DNA from: Kuschelorhynchus macadamiae | Taxonomy: Eukaryota > Arthropoda > Insecta > Coleoptera > Curculionidae | Reading direction: 5' to 3' | Assembly: GCA_030620095.1 (NCBI GenBank) | Contig: JAUTXW010000059.1 | Location: 62,001 to 126,000, forward strand | DNA length: 64,000 nt | Shown here: in pieces, positions 32,745 to 44,635 of the stretch | Numbering within the stretch: position 1 is the first letter of the stretch | Layout of the letters: each line of letters begins with the position of its first letter | Made by a program: the position numbers and the translations under genes | The notes under the pieces: generated by a model | The model's input: the letters and a program-made list of their open reading frames with translations, nothing else | Told to the model about the DNA's origin: nothing | Database searches by the model: none

Positions 32745-32950
32745 TGAATGAATCTTCTCGTTATCGCTTGGGACTAATTTTCGTCGTTTTTCCAGTTGGT
32801 GAGCGCCAACTGTCAATACATTTCCTACAGCTGTTCCGTGGCAGTCGCTCCTTCCAGCTCACGCACTTTGGGTGTATGGCGAATAATATCACTTTCCCAT
32901 CTGCTAGGTGTAATTTGCACGTGCACATCTGAAGTTTTGGCGTATACTCT
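32745..32950 (-). pseudogene. Unidentified coding-like fragment (minus strand)
   Basis: Reading from 32950 down, one minus frame gives a protein-like run (VHVQITPSRWESDIIRH, then PKVRELEGATATEQL) with stops only after TEQL, after EMY and after NDEN. The block is richer in GC than its flanks. I do not recognise the family. The plus frames of 62 and 82 codons here look like shadows. It could be a decayed exon or part of an unknown transposon protein. Confidence 0.35.
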
Positions 32951-33159
32951 AGTTTATCCCTACCCTACACAAAGTTTTCTGTTAAAGTCATACTTAAGGC
33001 TGATCACACACAGAATAAGAACTACGTATGTGAGATTAATTTAATCAAGAAAGTCTTACTGAAACAAATAAAATGCAAACACTCTTAATATTTAAAAGCT
33101 CACATTTATTTCAATAGACCAGAAAGACTGATCTATCATACTATGTGCCCCATCCAAAG

Positions 33160-34705
33160 TATCACTATATATTGCTGAATTACTCAAAAACTAAAAATGG
33201 TATCAAAACGCGGTTTTATTAATAAGATTTTTTTAATTTTTTTTGGCGGAGCTGCCAAATCTCCAAATTTATTGAGGTATTTTTTTTAAATAAGTTTTTA
33301 TTTGAATGAACATTAATAATAACAACTCGATTATTTTAAATGGAACATTCTGAATGAAATATCACCAAAAGAATGCCTGGCCTTTCTACTTTAATTTACT
33401 ATTAATTTATTTAATTTATTATCAATTTAAATTAACTTAAATAAATTAACTAAACTTAAAAGCACAAATAAATAAATCATTTGTTGCAAGTGCCCGTCAT
33501 TAACATTTATGTATTCATTTAAAATTACAATAAGATTACATTACAGACAATCATAACTCCAAAAAAAAAATTAGGGACAGACATATCAGGAGAATAAGTT
33601 GGCCATTCTGTTGGACGTGCAGTACCTATCCACCGGCCATGAATTTTTCTGTGGATAGATTATTGAGAAATCATCGAAAAATGCGCTGGAGCGCCATCTT
33701 GTTGAAAAACGAGAAAAACATCTTCAATTCCGTCCTGATCAATTTGTGGATAAAAAAAGTTTTCTAACATATCTGTGTAATTATCTCCTCGTACGTCGAT
33801 AATTGTTTGTCAAAGAAATGCTACGCTTTTGGTGGAATCTCGTTCAAATTCATTAAAATCACGTAGATTCTCTCTTCCACAATTACGACAGTTACGCTTA
33901 TTTACTCGTCCACTTATATGGAAAATAGCTTCATCTGACATTATAAGTTTCGTTCTAGGATATTCTCAGAATAAGTATAAAATTGTTTCAGACAAAAATA
34001 ATCTTTTTTCGTAACAATGCTCCGGAATCTTGTGAAAGGTTTGTATTGTATACGCATTCAATTTTAAAATTTTCAGTGGTCCGTGAATTTTTGACATTTC
34101 TAATGCACATGCATTTTTTTTAACGGAAATTCGATTAACGTTATGATTAGCCAAAATTTCTACAGACTGAGTGAGCCATTTGTTCTAAATTTTGAGCACG
34201 TAGCAAAATAGTTCTTCTTGAAGGTGGATTTCTATTAAAAATTTCCCGAAAACGTCTTCTGGTGAGAGTAATTGATTTTAATTCAATATATAGGGTTACT
34301 GTTTGTATTTTTTTTAATAAGGTAAACATTTTAATTTAAAAGTTGGACAGGGTTTCCATAAAGGTAACAGTAACGCAATCATCTTGTCGTTGCTATGAAA
34401 CAATGCCGACTAATAAAAAACACAAAACTGCATTTTCTGTTATCTAGTTTCAAGACAAAGAACAGAATGTATACATTTTTGATCATGCATTCTTCTGGTG
34501 ATAAAATATACAGGGTGTTCTATTTAAAATAATCTTGTAATATTCATCAAAATAAATACTTATTTCAAAAAAATACAGCAATGAATTTGGACATTCGGCA
34601 ACACTATAAAAAAACCTCAAAAAATTCTTAGTTGCTCTATCTAAACCGTGTTTTGATACCTTTCTTAGTTTTTGAGTTATTCAGTAATATAATTTAATGT
34701 GATAC
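33160..34705 (-). mobile_element. Mariner-like (DUF4817 class) element with ~220-bp TIRs
   Basis: The inverted repeats 33160-33376 and 34487-34705 pair imperfectly over their full length (outer GTATCAC...; AAAACGCGGTTTTAT with AACCGTGTTTTGATAC; inner CACCAAAAGAATGC with GCATTCTTCTGGTG). A TACAGGGTGTTCT word lies in the right TIR (34509). The body encodes a dead transposase on the minus strand. The outer edge may extend a few bases further. Confidence 0.85.
33560..34329 (-). pseudogene. Mariner-like transposase of the 33-34.7 kb element (dead)
   Basis: From ATG at 34329: ITLTRRRFREIFNRNPPSRR gives the DUF4817-type helix-turn-helix, followed by the linker. MSDEAIFHISGRVNK (near 33945-33900) has the first catalytic Asp, MLENFFYP the spacer and VFQQDGAPAHFS (about 33712-33675) the second. 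TEWPTYSPDM has the third, about 36 residues after the second. Several stops and frameshifts break the frame. All three acidic residues survive in the fragments. Confidence 0.88.
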
Positions 34706-35068
34706 TAGGTGAAGATAGGTTTCGATACGTTTTTGGTAACCACTTTACTTAAAGGCTTACGTCTGAAAATTTAATTTGGATAAGTGTCTCGCTATGGGAT
34801 CTAGGCCCCTATTGTTGGTAAGCGCGATCGTAGGATTCTTAAAGTCAAAATGTCTCGTAAATCCAAGATTTTTTGCCTAAATCTTCGTTCAAATATCTTA
34901 GAAAGCCGCTCTTCGCGTTAGAGTTTTTTATAAGGTTATCAAATTCTTAAACACTATTTTTATTTTCGCCGTTTTAACATATTGCCCGTTCTTATCGATT
35001 ATGAAGCCCGGTCATATAGCTGTTAAGATGATTGAACTTTGATAGGATATTGGACCATGTTTTGACTA

Positions 35069-35070
<2 letters not shown>

Positions 35071-35130
<60 letters not shown>
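35071..35130. repeat. (AT)n microsatellite
   Basis: About 30 uninterrupted AT units. The 109-codon frame crossing it (35032-35361) is not a credible gene. Confidence 0.97.
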
Positions 35131-35132
<2 letters not shown>

Positions 35133-35721
35133 GCCGGACTTAATACTCTATTACCATTACTATTACGATGTGTATATTATATTCGGTACATTTTTCGATC
35201 AATATACTCGATTCTATTGTAGCCAAAACGAAAATCTGCTTGCTATGTGGGTTGGTAGCTGTCAAACTTATAGTCGTTTTGTAGCGATTTTCGTTAGTAG
35301 TTTATATGGTTGGGGTAGAAGGTCGATAGTTTTAGATATTCAGTTTACCTTTTTTGTATAGTAGAATAGCTATAGCATTTTTTCAAGTATTTAAACGAAA
35401 ATCTGATTTTCTTTCTTTTCTATCTTGAAGTCTGTATAGATATAATATGCAAGTTTAACGAAATATAAACGTCGAAAATGTATTCGTATAATGTATTATC
35501 CAATACTCAAAATGGATTCATATTCTAGTAAGAAATCAATAGAAAACATTATTAAGACAAGTAAAATATCGCTCAAAAACAATGAGTTAGATTGAAGTCA
35601 CAAAGATCGTGTACAGGCGTCTTCGATCGTCGACAACGGACTAAAAATAAAGCGAATTATGTCATCAATCTTTTAAATCAAGCGCAGGCACTATCAAGGA
35701 TCACCGATCGGTTTGAAATTA

Positions 35722-35958
35722 ATAAATGTTTGTTTTTAGTCGACGTTCGATGGTTGTCATAACAACCGTGAGCTCTCGATGGGTTTTTAAATATAGTTAT
35801 TATCAAAACGAATAATATAACAAATGGAACCGCACGTTATTTATAACTGCTATTTTCATTATTTTTTATATTTTGGCTTTGAAGGTTGAATGCTAATTTC
35901 AAAACTGGCAAATATTAAACGACGGATGGCACTCGGTGATGTGTGCCAACGCTTAAAG
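35722..35958 (+). repeat. Direct repeat, copy 1 (~240 bp)
   Basis: Matches 36733-36980 in order: TTTTTAGTCGAC-TTCGATGG, TTGTCAT-A-AACCGTG, TATATTTTGGCTTTGAAG and GGTGATGTGTG. It is not coding. Confidence 0.8.
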
Positions 35959-36706
35959 GCCGATTCTCATGTAAGCGACACGAGCAGCGCGGCGCGACAC
36001 GACGCGACTTAAATGATACCATTCTCACTTAAGATAAATGGCGCGTGTGGCAGCATAAGTTTTAATTGTATTTCAGTAGCGTTCGCTCACGATATTTGTT
36101 GCTCTCAACGCACTGCCCTGCTCGTTGACGGACTAGTGAGAGTCGCTTATTTTTACACGTACCTAACTATGGACGGGGGAAAACTGACAAATTAATTTTG
36201 CTTGTAAATGCCTATAGCGAGCTGTAAGCCAACGCAAATAAAAAATATATATAGCAACCAAAACAGAAACTGGAAAGAAAACACGTTAGCTTAAACTGGA
36301 CTTTAAACTAACTGTTTAAACACCACAAATTATCCTTAATTATTATTATTAACTAATACTTTGACTTTGATTTAGTATATTGCTTTATTAGTGAAATCAT
36401 ATAATTGACTAAATTTTCTAGGAGACATTCTATATTATTTATAAGATCGCCGTTCATCCTGCTGGAGCCGCCAAAAGAGTGTGCTGAATTCAATTTCTTC
36501 CCGCCTTGCTCGAAATATAGTAAGAACCCAATAACTTCATTCTCTTCCTCTTTTCTTTATGTTCGTGACAAATAGTTGCTAGTACTAATAAATCGTCTGA
36601 TGACGAGGTATAATCCATAACGTGTACATTATCACATCACTCAAACAAAAATGAGGTTGCTTTTCAGCATGCTGCTAGTACTAAATGTCGCTTAAGTGGG
36701 AATAGC
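35959..36706 (-). mobile_element. PIF/Harbinger-type element, 748 bp
   Basis: The ends are GCCGATTCTCATGTAAGCGA on the left and, inward from the right, GCTATTCCCACTTAAGCGAC, an imperfect TIR. TAA lies next to both ends (35954-35957 and 36707-36709), as expected for the 3-bp TTA/TAA duplication of PIF/Harbinger. It carries a dead transposase start on the minus strand. It sits between two direct copies of a 240-bp repeat. Confidence 0.75.
36390..36630 (-). pseudogene. PIF/Harbinger (HARBI1-like) transposase N-terminal fragment
   Basis: The minus strand reads SSSDDLLVLATICHEHKEKR, the acidic-then-basic start usual for these nucleases. After a frameshift comes FWRLQQDERRSYK, a stop, then YRMSPRKFSQLYDF, matching the family pattern ELRxDERRFxxYFRMSPExFDxL. 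The DDE catalytic part is absent, so the copy is deleted and dead. Confidence 0.8.
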
Positions 36707-36732
36707 TAAGTAAAAACTCACTTCAACAATTT

Positions 36733-36980
36733 AAAAATGTTTATTTTTAGTCGACACTCGATGGTTGTCATGAGAACCGTGGACTCTCGATCGCATTTGA
36801 TTTTTTCAATTCACATTTTAAACTTTAACATTTGAAATATTGTAAGTATCAATATAAATAATGTAACAAATCAAACAGCGCGTTTTCGTTATTTTGTATA
36901 TTTTAGCTTTGAAGTTTGAATGACAGTATCCAAAAATGAGAAATGTTAAACGACTGGTAGCATTCGGTGCTGTGTGATAA
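36733..36980 (+). repeat. Direct repeat, copy 2 (~245 bp)
   Basis: Counterpart of 35722-35958. The copies differ by scattered substitutions and small indels, so the duplication is old. Confidence 0.8.
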
Positions 36981-39900
36981 CGCTTTTTACGTGCATTTTC
37001 GGTCCACAGCACTTGGTTGTACGCGATCGATCACGATTGAAAACGATCCCGTGTAACTGCCACTTTACGAAAAAAACGTACTATGGAAAAGGTAGAAGTG
37101 GACGCGGTGTGCATGTGGTCTTTTACAGACCGACGACCCAAGGATTCGAACGCGAGTTATAAGTCAAAATGTAAACTTCAGTTTTCCGACAATATCACCG
37201 AAATAGATCGGATTTCTATTTTTTTTTAGGAAGCTGTATTCGAGATCTATAAAATGCGTTAATTATATTTTTCCGTAAAAAAATAGAAAGCGAAATAATT
37301 TTTTTGTCGAATAGACTTTTTAATCATGTCGGATATAATATTTAATTAACCCCAAACCTACATCTAGGGGGATTTTTCAAGGTTCCTTGTTCAACTTGCA
37401 GAGTTACGGAGGCCCCTACGCCTACAAGGCATGTCTAGATATCGGCCATCATCAGAACCACATTTTTCTTAGCCTATATATTCTTTGATTTAATTTTTTT
37501 TCTAAACATTTTTTGAAAAAAAAAAACGGAAATTGAGTTAGTTAAAAGTGGTCAAAAGTGACCAGGCCACGCCCAAAAAAGTAAATAATATTTTAAAAAG
37601 TTCTTACTCTCACTTATTTTGCCGCAATGCCTCAAATAACGGAAACAAAAAACATATTCTAGCATGTTTAGATTTTTACTAACGAATACATAAACTTCTT
37701 CTATTCTATTCGTTTTATAAAACTAGTACGAAAAACCTCAAGTTTGAAAATGTGCTTAAAATAAAAAAGGTAATAAACTTACCGAACATCATACTTGTTA
37801 TTTCAGTGTGATTGGTTTTTGAAAAATTAAAAATCAGCAATTTTGCAATTAAAAATAAATTGTGTATGGCCAGGCTAACTGTATTTAAGTTTTTAATCGC
37901 TAAGTAATTTGGATTATTTAAAGGATTTTTAACGGCTCAAGTGTATGAAGTGAAAATTTTCTGATAACATTTATATTTTTAATCGTCTTATGACTAATTT
38001 GTATGCGCCCGACCTTAATTTTTTAACTAATTAAAACTCTCAACAAAGAACAAAAGAATGGTAACCAAGCACCCTAGAGTTATAAACAATTCAACCTAGA
38101 GCTTCGCCGTGGTGCATTTGTCTATTACAATAGGAAAAATATTTAACGAATGAACCAATGTTTAAATTTAACACAGTGTAACTAACATCACTGATGGAAG
38201 TTTTTTAATTTAATATTGAAAATATGACGGTAAAACTTGCAACGAAAGTTGAAATATTGCTGCTAAACAGGTCTTCGTGTTATGTTATTGAAAAGATGTA
38301 AGAAGTCGCTCTAAATTAGGCATTTTTTAACTATTAAACATTTAAGCACCCTAAATCTACTAATATTAATAGTTTTTGAAAGAAGACTCGATGCCCGGCA
38401 AGTAGAATATAAAAATCAATTTTGCTTGTCACGAATCTCAACCCAACGATCCTAACCACCCGCTTTCCCACAGAATCTCCTTGACCTGACAATGAATGCC
38501 AGAATATCACTGCAGGCAATAGCGCTGAAATCACAGAGGTTACTCCTTATTTTCCAGATATCGGGGACACATGGGATCCGCCCCCGTGTAAATTTAAACC
38601 AACTGCCTTTTCAGCTTAAAGTGTTCCGTAATAACTTTAGCTAAGAGTTTAAGTATGTATCGACTTTTCCTCAGGAGCCATTCAAGCTAGTTTTATCAAT
38701 GACATGATAAAATTCCATCGGTCTCCAAACCGAAATAAATATCAAACGAATCTCGATTGTGTTTGATTGTTTCTAGAAATGCGGTTAACAAACAAGATTT
38801 TTTGTATTTGAACAGGTATGTGTGACATTAAATAGTGGTTCAATTTGAACTAATAAATAAAAAATGTGTTTAAAAAAATGACACTGCACATTAAGGTTAA
38901 AAAATGTGCAGCACTAAAAAAATACTCTTGCCTTAGAATTTTTTTCTATTAAATTGTTATCGAAATACTTAAAATTATGCTCTAAACCACGCTCTCTTCA
39001 TACTTAATGCATAAATGATAAAAAATATGAAAACGGAAAATGCATAAGTACAATATGAATATAGGTTATTGGATCAAATTACGCAACTGCAGTATCCATA
39101 GCTTATATTCTATTAATCTTTGCCACTATTCAAAAAAGTTTACTTAGTTTTATATGTTGACAAACAAACTCAGCTCGCATTACTTTTAGAACAAGAAAAT
39201 AGCAATTGTAAAAATATTCGAAGGTAAGTAAACATGACTTTCACATAATAGGATTTCAAACAAAGGTTTAACCACCGTCTGTTTCCGAAACCTTATAATC
39301 GGTGATCGAGTTTCATATTAACTGTATTAAAATTTTAGGGCTAGTCCTAATTAAATAAGCTACTAAGCTGTAATTTAATTAGAAATACCTATAAAAGGAA
39401 TACCAAAGAGAATATAACGTATTTTAATATAATTACAACATGGAGCGCTAAAGTAATTAAAAGAAAACGTGTTTGTTCTATCATGATAATTAGAATGAAA
39501 GTCGTTTTTATGAATCTATAATGAAAAAATGTGTATGCATTTAAGGAGTTACTGAGTTATTAAAATTATATGTAATACGATTTCTCTTTATCTACATAAT
39601 TTTCCAATGTTTTTCAAACGAAAATCATCATAACTGAGAAAAAATTTATTTATTTTTAATTTTTTAAATTTTAGTAAATCAGAAATCGAAAAAAAAGTTG
39701 ACGACAACTAGAAATAGAACCACCTTTTGTTAGTAAGAAGAGCAAGTTGAAATTCAGCCAAGAAGCTTAATATATGTATAATCAGCAGGGCAAATTCTAT
39801 ACTGTATGCCGCACGACTTCACACTTTTCCAATACCCTTTAAATACCAAAAATTCTAAAATGACAAAAAAATCAATTATTTAAAAATAAAACAAAAAACT

Positions 39901-40223
39901 CGATTGCTTAGAACTAGTTTAATAGCATACCAAAAGAAACCACAAAACATACTAAAAGAAGGGACCATTTATATATAGGTACCTGGTATCCCGTATAAAA
40001 CAAAACAAGAAAATAAAAGTACTTCTGAGTTCCCCCTATACCTAGGAAAGCATCTACTCCGATATCATGTTTCTACCACTAGCTCATTTATCATAATCAG
40101 GTTCATTTGGTAAACAAAATTCGGCACAAAATATATCTTAGAACTTACAAAAAAAAAACTTGACAGTTTTCTTTAAAAATAAAAAAAATTGTGCTTTTTT
40201 TGTTCAAACTCGAATTTACTTAA
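36981..40223. other. Long intergenic stretch, no gene recognised
   Basis: No coding motifs on either strand. On the minus strand near 37150, GCGTTCGAATCC resembles a tRNA B box, but no A box or clover-leaf is visible. 39769-39787 carries the terminus of the 10678-10806 MITE family. Confidence 0.5.
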
Positions 40224-40615
40224 CTCCTTCCTGACTTAGAACTAAAAAGTAAAGCTATATTTCCTAGCAAAAGCATGTAACTTTTGGCGTACCTTACTGT
40301 TTTTCTCCTAGTAGCTACCGATACGCACGCTCAAAACCAATCAGAAAAATTCGTGTACGCTACGTTTAAAAAGTTTTTCAGATTAGTTTTAACACCAATT
40401 GGTCTGAATTTTATACCAGTCACTAGAGAAGACAGACTTGAAATGATTGCATGTGGCAAACATGTTGTGTTAAATAGTGTTACAAAAGCTTCCTCTAATA
40501 AGGAGCAAGAAAACATCGTATTATATTGTAAACAGTAAATATACATTTTGGAGTGGAAAGTGAACAATTTTGATTGAAAAAATTAAAACATTGTCAGTGA
40601 TAAATCAGGAAGGAG
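40224..40615. repeat. Possible small TIR element (~390 bp)
   Basis: CTCCTTCCTGACTTA (40224-40238) pairs with TAAATCAGGAAGGAG (40601-40615) with one mismatch. Between them lie an 84-codon plus frame (40284-40538) and an overlapping minus frame, neither recognised. TIR length is modest, so chance is not excluded. Confidence 0.4.
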
Positions 40616-41489
40616 CGTCAAGAAAACTTCCATATTTCGCATATTGTTGTTTGCAATGACAGTCTAAGAGCTAGCGGACAATTTTCTTATGTCATTTATA
40701 AATCTACAATATTAATTATGTGCTCTGAAAACTATCGTAGGTCAAAGATTAGAATATGGTTTCATTTTGACATTGGTCTGGCAAATACCTTACCTTCGAC
40801 CTTACCTTGAAATCAAATTAATATTTTACTATTGGCAGAACAATTTGGTTGGTTGGAAAAAATATTTAGTGTTAAGTAAGATTTGAAAAAAAAGAACGGG
40901 CGAGATAATGGTATCAAATTATATATGGTATTAAAAACGTTTATATAATATAATGTTAATATTTAGGAAAATATTATTTAAAGGAAGAGAATGAAATAAA
41001 GGAATTTGTCTTTTGGAGGCAGAAGGTCAGTCGAATGCCATGATACTTTATTTAAAATCAAATTTAAAAATGTTTAATAATATATGTGGTTGTTTAAAGA
41101 AATATGAGGACAAAAGAGGCGGAAAAGTGTATCAAAATTTTAATAAGGTGCCCAAAGACAAAAAATAGATATCTTAAATGTGTCTAAGCATGTAGGTGAC
41201 AAGTAAAATTATCTGATAAAGTTGTTGTGCCAAAGAAACGTGTGGTGTCTAGGAACTGGAATTTTTCTTCTATAGTTATCGATTTATCAGTCATAATAAG
41301 ATTTCCGATTGCGGGTATCTATCGGCAATCTTAAATACTGACTTAAAATCCCGAAACGCTGGCAAAGTTCCTTTTTAAAATTTTCGGGAGCGCGCTTATG
41401 GTTTTTCATTTCATTCGCCTCATTAGTCTATATGGATATGTGATAAGTATATATTTATTTTACCGGGCTATAGATTCACAGTTTAGCAT
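40616..41489. other. AT-rich intergenic DNA, nothing recognised
   Basis: No supported feature. Confidence 0.5.
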
Positions 41490-42740
41490 CTAAAAATAGT
41501 GAAACAGGAAAAATTCTGTAATTTTTTCACAGACTTATGCATTATTCCGAGACGGTTTGATCAGTTGAGATTAATTTGTACTTCCCTCGCAAAAGGGAAG
41601 TACTGTTATCGTGAAAAGATCACTCTCCGAAATTTTTTCAGATCCTTACGTTTCAGGGTTCCTATTGTCCAAAAACATGTTTTCTCATTTATGTCGGTCT
41701 ATCTATTAGTTTATCGGTTTGTCTGTTTGCGGCATAGCTAAAAAGACTTGAAATTTTGGTCAAAAATTAAGACTCACATGGGATCACCTAGCAACATTTT
41801 GATTAAAATCCAATGTAGCAAAACAAAATGGCGGCCTAGTGAAATGTTAAAAAAATTATTACTAAAAAACTACTTATTCAATTTATCTCAGTTTGCAAAA
41901 AAATCAGGTATTGTGTAGGAGTCAAATGGTGAAATTTTGGTATGAATCCAACGTGGCGGCTTAATAAAATATTTAAATATTCAGCCAGAAAAAATACTAA
42001 ATTGTGTGCCATAACTAACTGTGGTATAGACATGAACTAGTAAAATTATGACACTAATTCAAAATGGCGGCCAAATAAAATGATTGTAGTCGTGAAAAAA
42101 ATCACCCTCTCAGGTTTTACATTTCTTCACGTTTTAGCGTCCCTAGATCCGTCGGTCAGTCAGTCGGATTGTCTGTCTGTATGTCAGTTCGCGACATAGC
42201 TTAAAAACTACTTATCAAATTGACCAAATTTTAGTCAAAAATTAAGGGTCATATGTGGATGACCTGGTAATATGTTGTTAAAAGACCAATATACCGGAGA
42301 AGATAGCGGCATAGTGAAACGCTAAAGAAATTATTATTTAAAAAACTAATTATCCAATTTATCTCAAATTTTGAAAAAAAAATAAGTGTTATATACGAAT
42401 AAACTGTTAGTATTTTGGTACGAAATAAGATAACAAAACAAAATGGCCTAATACAATACTTAAAAAATCAGCCAAAAATAACTATGTGTTATATTAATTC
42501 CAGATTTTGTGCAAGCATTAAAGGTGATATAGAGACAAACCGGTAAAGTTGTGGTTATAATTCAAGATGGCCGAACGAAAGGGCGGCCAAATAAAATTTT
42601 AAAAAATCAGCATTTAAAGAATCTTATTCGACTGACTTTAAATTTTGCAGAAAAATTAAATGTGATATAGGAATAAACTGGTAACACAATGGCGGTATAT
42701 GTCAATATAAAAATTATCTATTGAATTTATTTTAAATTAT
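41490..42740 (-). repeat. Composite dispersed repeat, copy e (long, internally tandem)
   Basis: The minus-strand version of copies a, c and d. It has repeated CAAAATGGCGGCC tracts, AATTAAGGGTCATATG tracts, two GACAGACAAAC-like blocks (41700-41730 and 42140-42190) and a terminal hairpin CTTCCCTCGCAAAAGGGAAG at 41583-41602. The presence of two head-like blocks suggests two fused or tandem copies. It is not coding. Confidence 0.78.
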
Positions 42741-42824
42741 GCCCAAAAATCAAGACAGGTGATACGATATCGCCTATCGATAGGTAAAATCCAATATCGC
42801 ATACCGCTAGTGGTGTCTCTAATT

Positions 42825-43550
42825 AAAAAAAAATTAATTAAGTGGAAATTAGGGGTAACTTGGGATATTGTTTCATGTGTACCGAATTTCCCGTCAGTTA
42901 AAAACCTTAACAGTTATACAGGAGTAAGTTCACGAAGCTTCTTTTTATTACATGAAAACTATAAAACAATCTTTTTAATTATGTCATTATTACCAAAATC
43001 ATAGTAATTTACTTATGTAAAATAACGTAATGTATTCTTTATAAAATGACGCTCTCGTTGCAACTTGTAGCCATGAACATACTATAAAATTCTAAGTTTC
43101 GAGTTAGAATCCTCGCGAGAACTATAACAGAAACTTATCCAATTGCCAATTTTTATTTTCTCCTAGTGGAATAAGAAAATACAATGTCATCATCTGTTCT
43201 GTTCTAAAAAGCACAAAAATAAGTTTTGTAATTTTTAAAACAACGTGTGAACTGAAGTTAGATAGAAGTTTATAGAAATTCTTCATAAATAATAATATAA
43301 TAAAGTGCAGTGAGAACCGTTCACAAGTTTCTCACCTATATAAAATTATAAATTGGTGTTATAATGCTTAAACTAAATAAAACATTACGTGTGTTTTCGC
43401 GTTATTTATGTTGTTAAATGAAAAAGTAAAATGCGGACGCTAGGCGTCATTAAAAATTAAAAGAAATAAATGGAGGGAGGGAGAGGTTTCTGTGATACAT
43501 TTTTTAAAAAGCTCTTTTTAAGCTTAATTTACTTTCAAAATATAGGGACA
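42825..43550. other. Intergenic stretch, no gene recognised
   Basis: Immediately before it, 42763-42821 holds ATCGCCTATCGATAGG and ends TGGTGTCTCTA. This resembles an inverted hAT-like end, but no partner was found. Confidence 0.4.
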
Positions 43551-43555
43551 ATAAA

Positions 43556-43860
43556 ATTACCAATTTTACAATGGTGGCCATTCGTAAATATGATAGAATT
43601 AGAATCAAAAAAACTGGAGAGTAAAATTTCGTAGGTGATGTTAGAATAAATTGCTCTTATGAGCGTTATAGAGCTAACTAATAATATTTCTGTTTACAGG
43701 GTGCTACTACTTTAAATAAAATTTAAAATTTTTTCTTTATAGAAACAACCAGTAACTAAAAAAAATTATTCTTACCTCCTACGAGCATAAGACTATTTAA
43801 ATTTTGTTTTTAAAAACTCCTGTCATATTTACGAATGGCCGAAATTTAAAAATGAAACAA
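43556..43860. repeat. Foldback (palindromic) element, ~300 bp
   Basis: GGCCATTCGTAAATATGA (43576-43593) is the exact inverse of 43823-43840. Further pairing occurs inward (GCTCTTATGAGCG with CGAGCATAAGA). A TACAGGGTGCTAC word lies inside at 43695. Confidence 0.75.
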
Positions 43861-44107
43861 TTTAAAAGATGTGCCACTCGACCCCTTTAACTATTTAGTT
43901 TTTGTATTCAAAATTGTGCCCAGTCGCTATCTTGATATTTTTAATCACGAGGTATACAAGAAAAGTAATTATTCTGCTATTGACCTGAGTAAAATTTATT
44001 TGCTTTATCTTGACTGGTTAAAAAAATAAAAATGGGGGAGCATTAACTAAACTATATATTGTATGCTATCAGTATTAATTGTATTCTAGAAATTAACCAG
44101 GCCACAC

Positions 44108-44462
44108 TAGGGATGGGCATTTTATCGATAGTTATCGATAGGTTATCGACATATCGAACACAATAGGTACATAAAAGCATATCTATATCGGCAATACTGA
44201 TATGTATCCGATAACTATCAATAGTTCTTAAAATTATTGAGTGGTTTACGTATTTGTGAGGAACTTTTTTTCCGCTGATTTATTTGGGAGAACGTTAAAT
44301 TATTAAATGGATTACATATGTATGAAGGTGAGGTTCCCTTTCTTTATTTTTCTGATTTATTTGCAGGATATTAGCTAGGTATCTCTCTCTCTCAAAATCG
44401 CCTTTGTCATAACTATCGATAGGTAGCAATCACTATTGATAACTTAAATTTATCGATGGGTG
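44108..44462. repeat. TATCGATA-rich block, candidate hAT-like terminal region
   Basis: It opens TAGGGATGGGCATTTTATCG, the look of a hAT end. TATCGATA or close variants recur at 44128, 44137, 44147, 44155, 44208, 44407 and 44450. TATCGATA is the core of the Drosophila DREF-binding site, and such words also occur in the ends of some hAT elements. No 8-bp duplication or right end was found. Confidence 0.45.
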
Positions 44463-44635
44463 ATTTGCAATCGGTTATTGACGTGAGATATGCTGTATTT
44501 TAATGAAAATTTAACTATATTATTTCTAACCGCATTTAAAAAAAAATTGTTGACAATGTTGAAAATGTTATGTAAGCTTACAGGGTCAGAACTTACGTCA
44601 AAACGAAATTTTAAAAAATTAAAAAATCTCAAAAA

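Noticed and set aside
35032..35361. 109-codon plus frame with a long YIYIYI run
   Set aside because: It is created by the (AT)n microsatellite at 35071-35130. The same applies to the frames at 2139-2453 and 6414-6708.
37130..37215. tRNA or tRNA-derived SINE on the minus strand (B-box-like GCGTTCGAATCC)
   Set aside because: No A box at the right distance and no clover-leaf. B-box look-alikes are common by chance.
40284..40538. 84-codon plus frame starting with a hydrophobic, signal-peptide-like segment
   Set aside because: It is overlapped by a 78-codon minus frame, has no recognised domain, and lies inside a possible small TIR element.
41583..41602. Helitron 3' hairpin (CTTCCCTCGCAAAAGGGAAG)
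   Set aside because: No CTRR end at the expected distance and no TC start, so a Helitron is not called. It is kept only as a hypothesis in the repeat-family finding.
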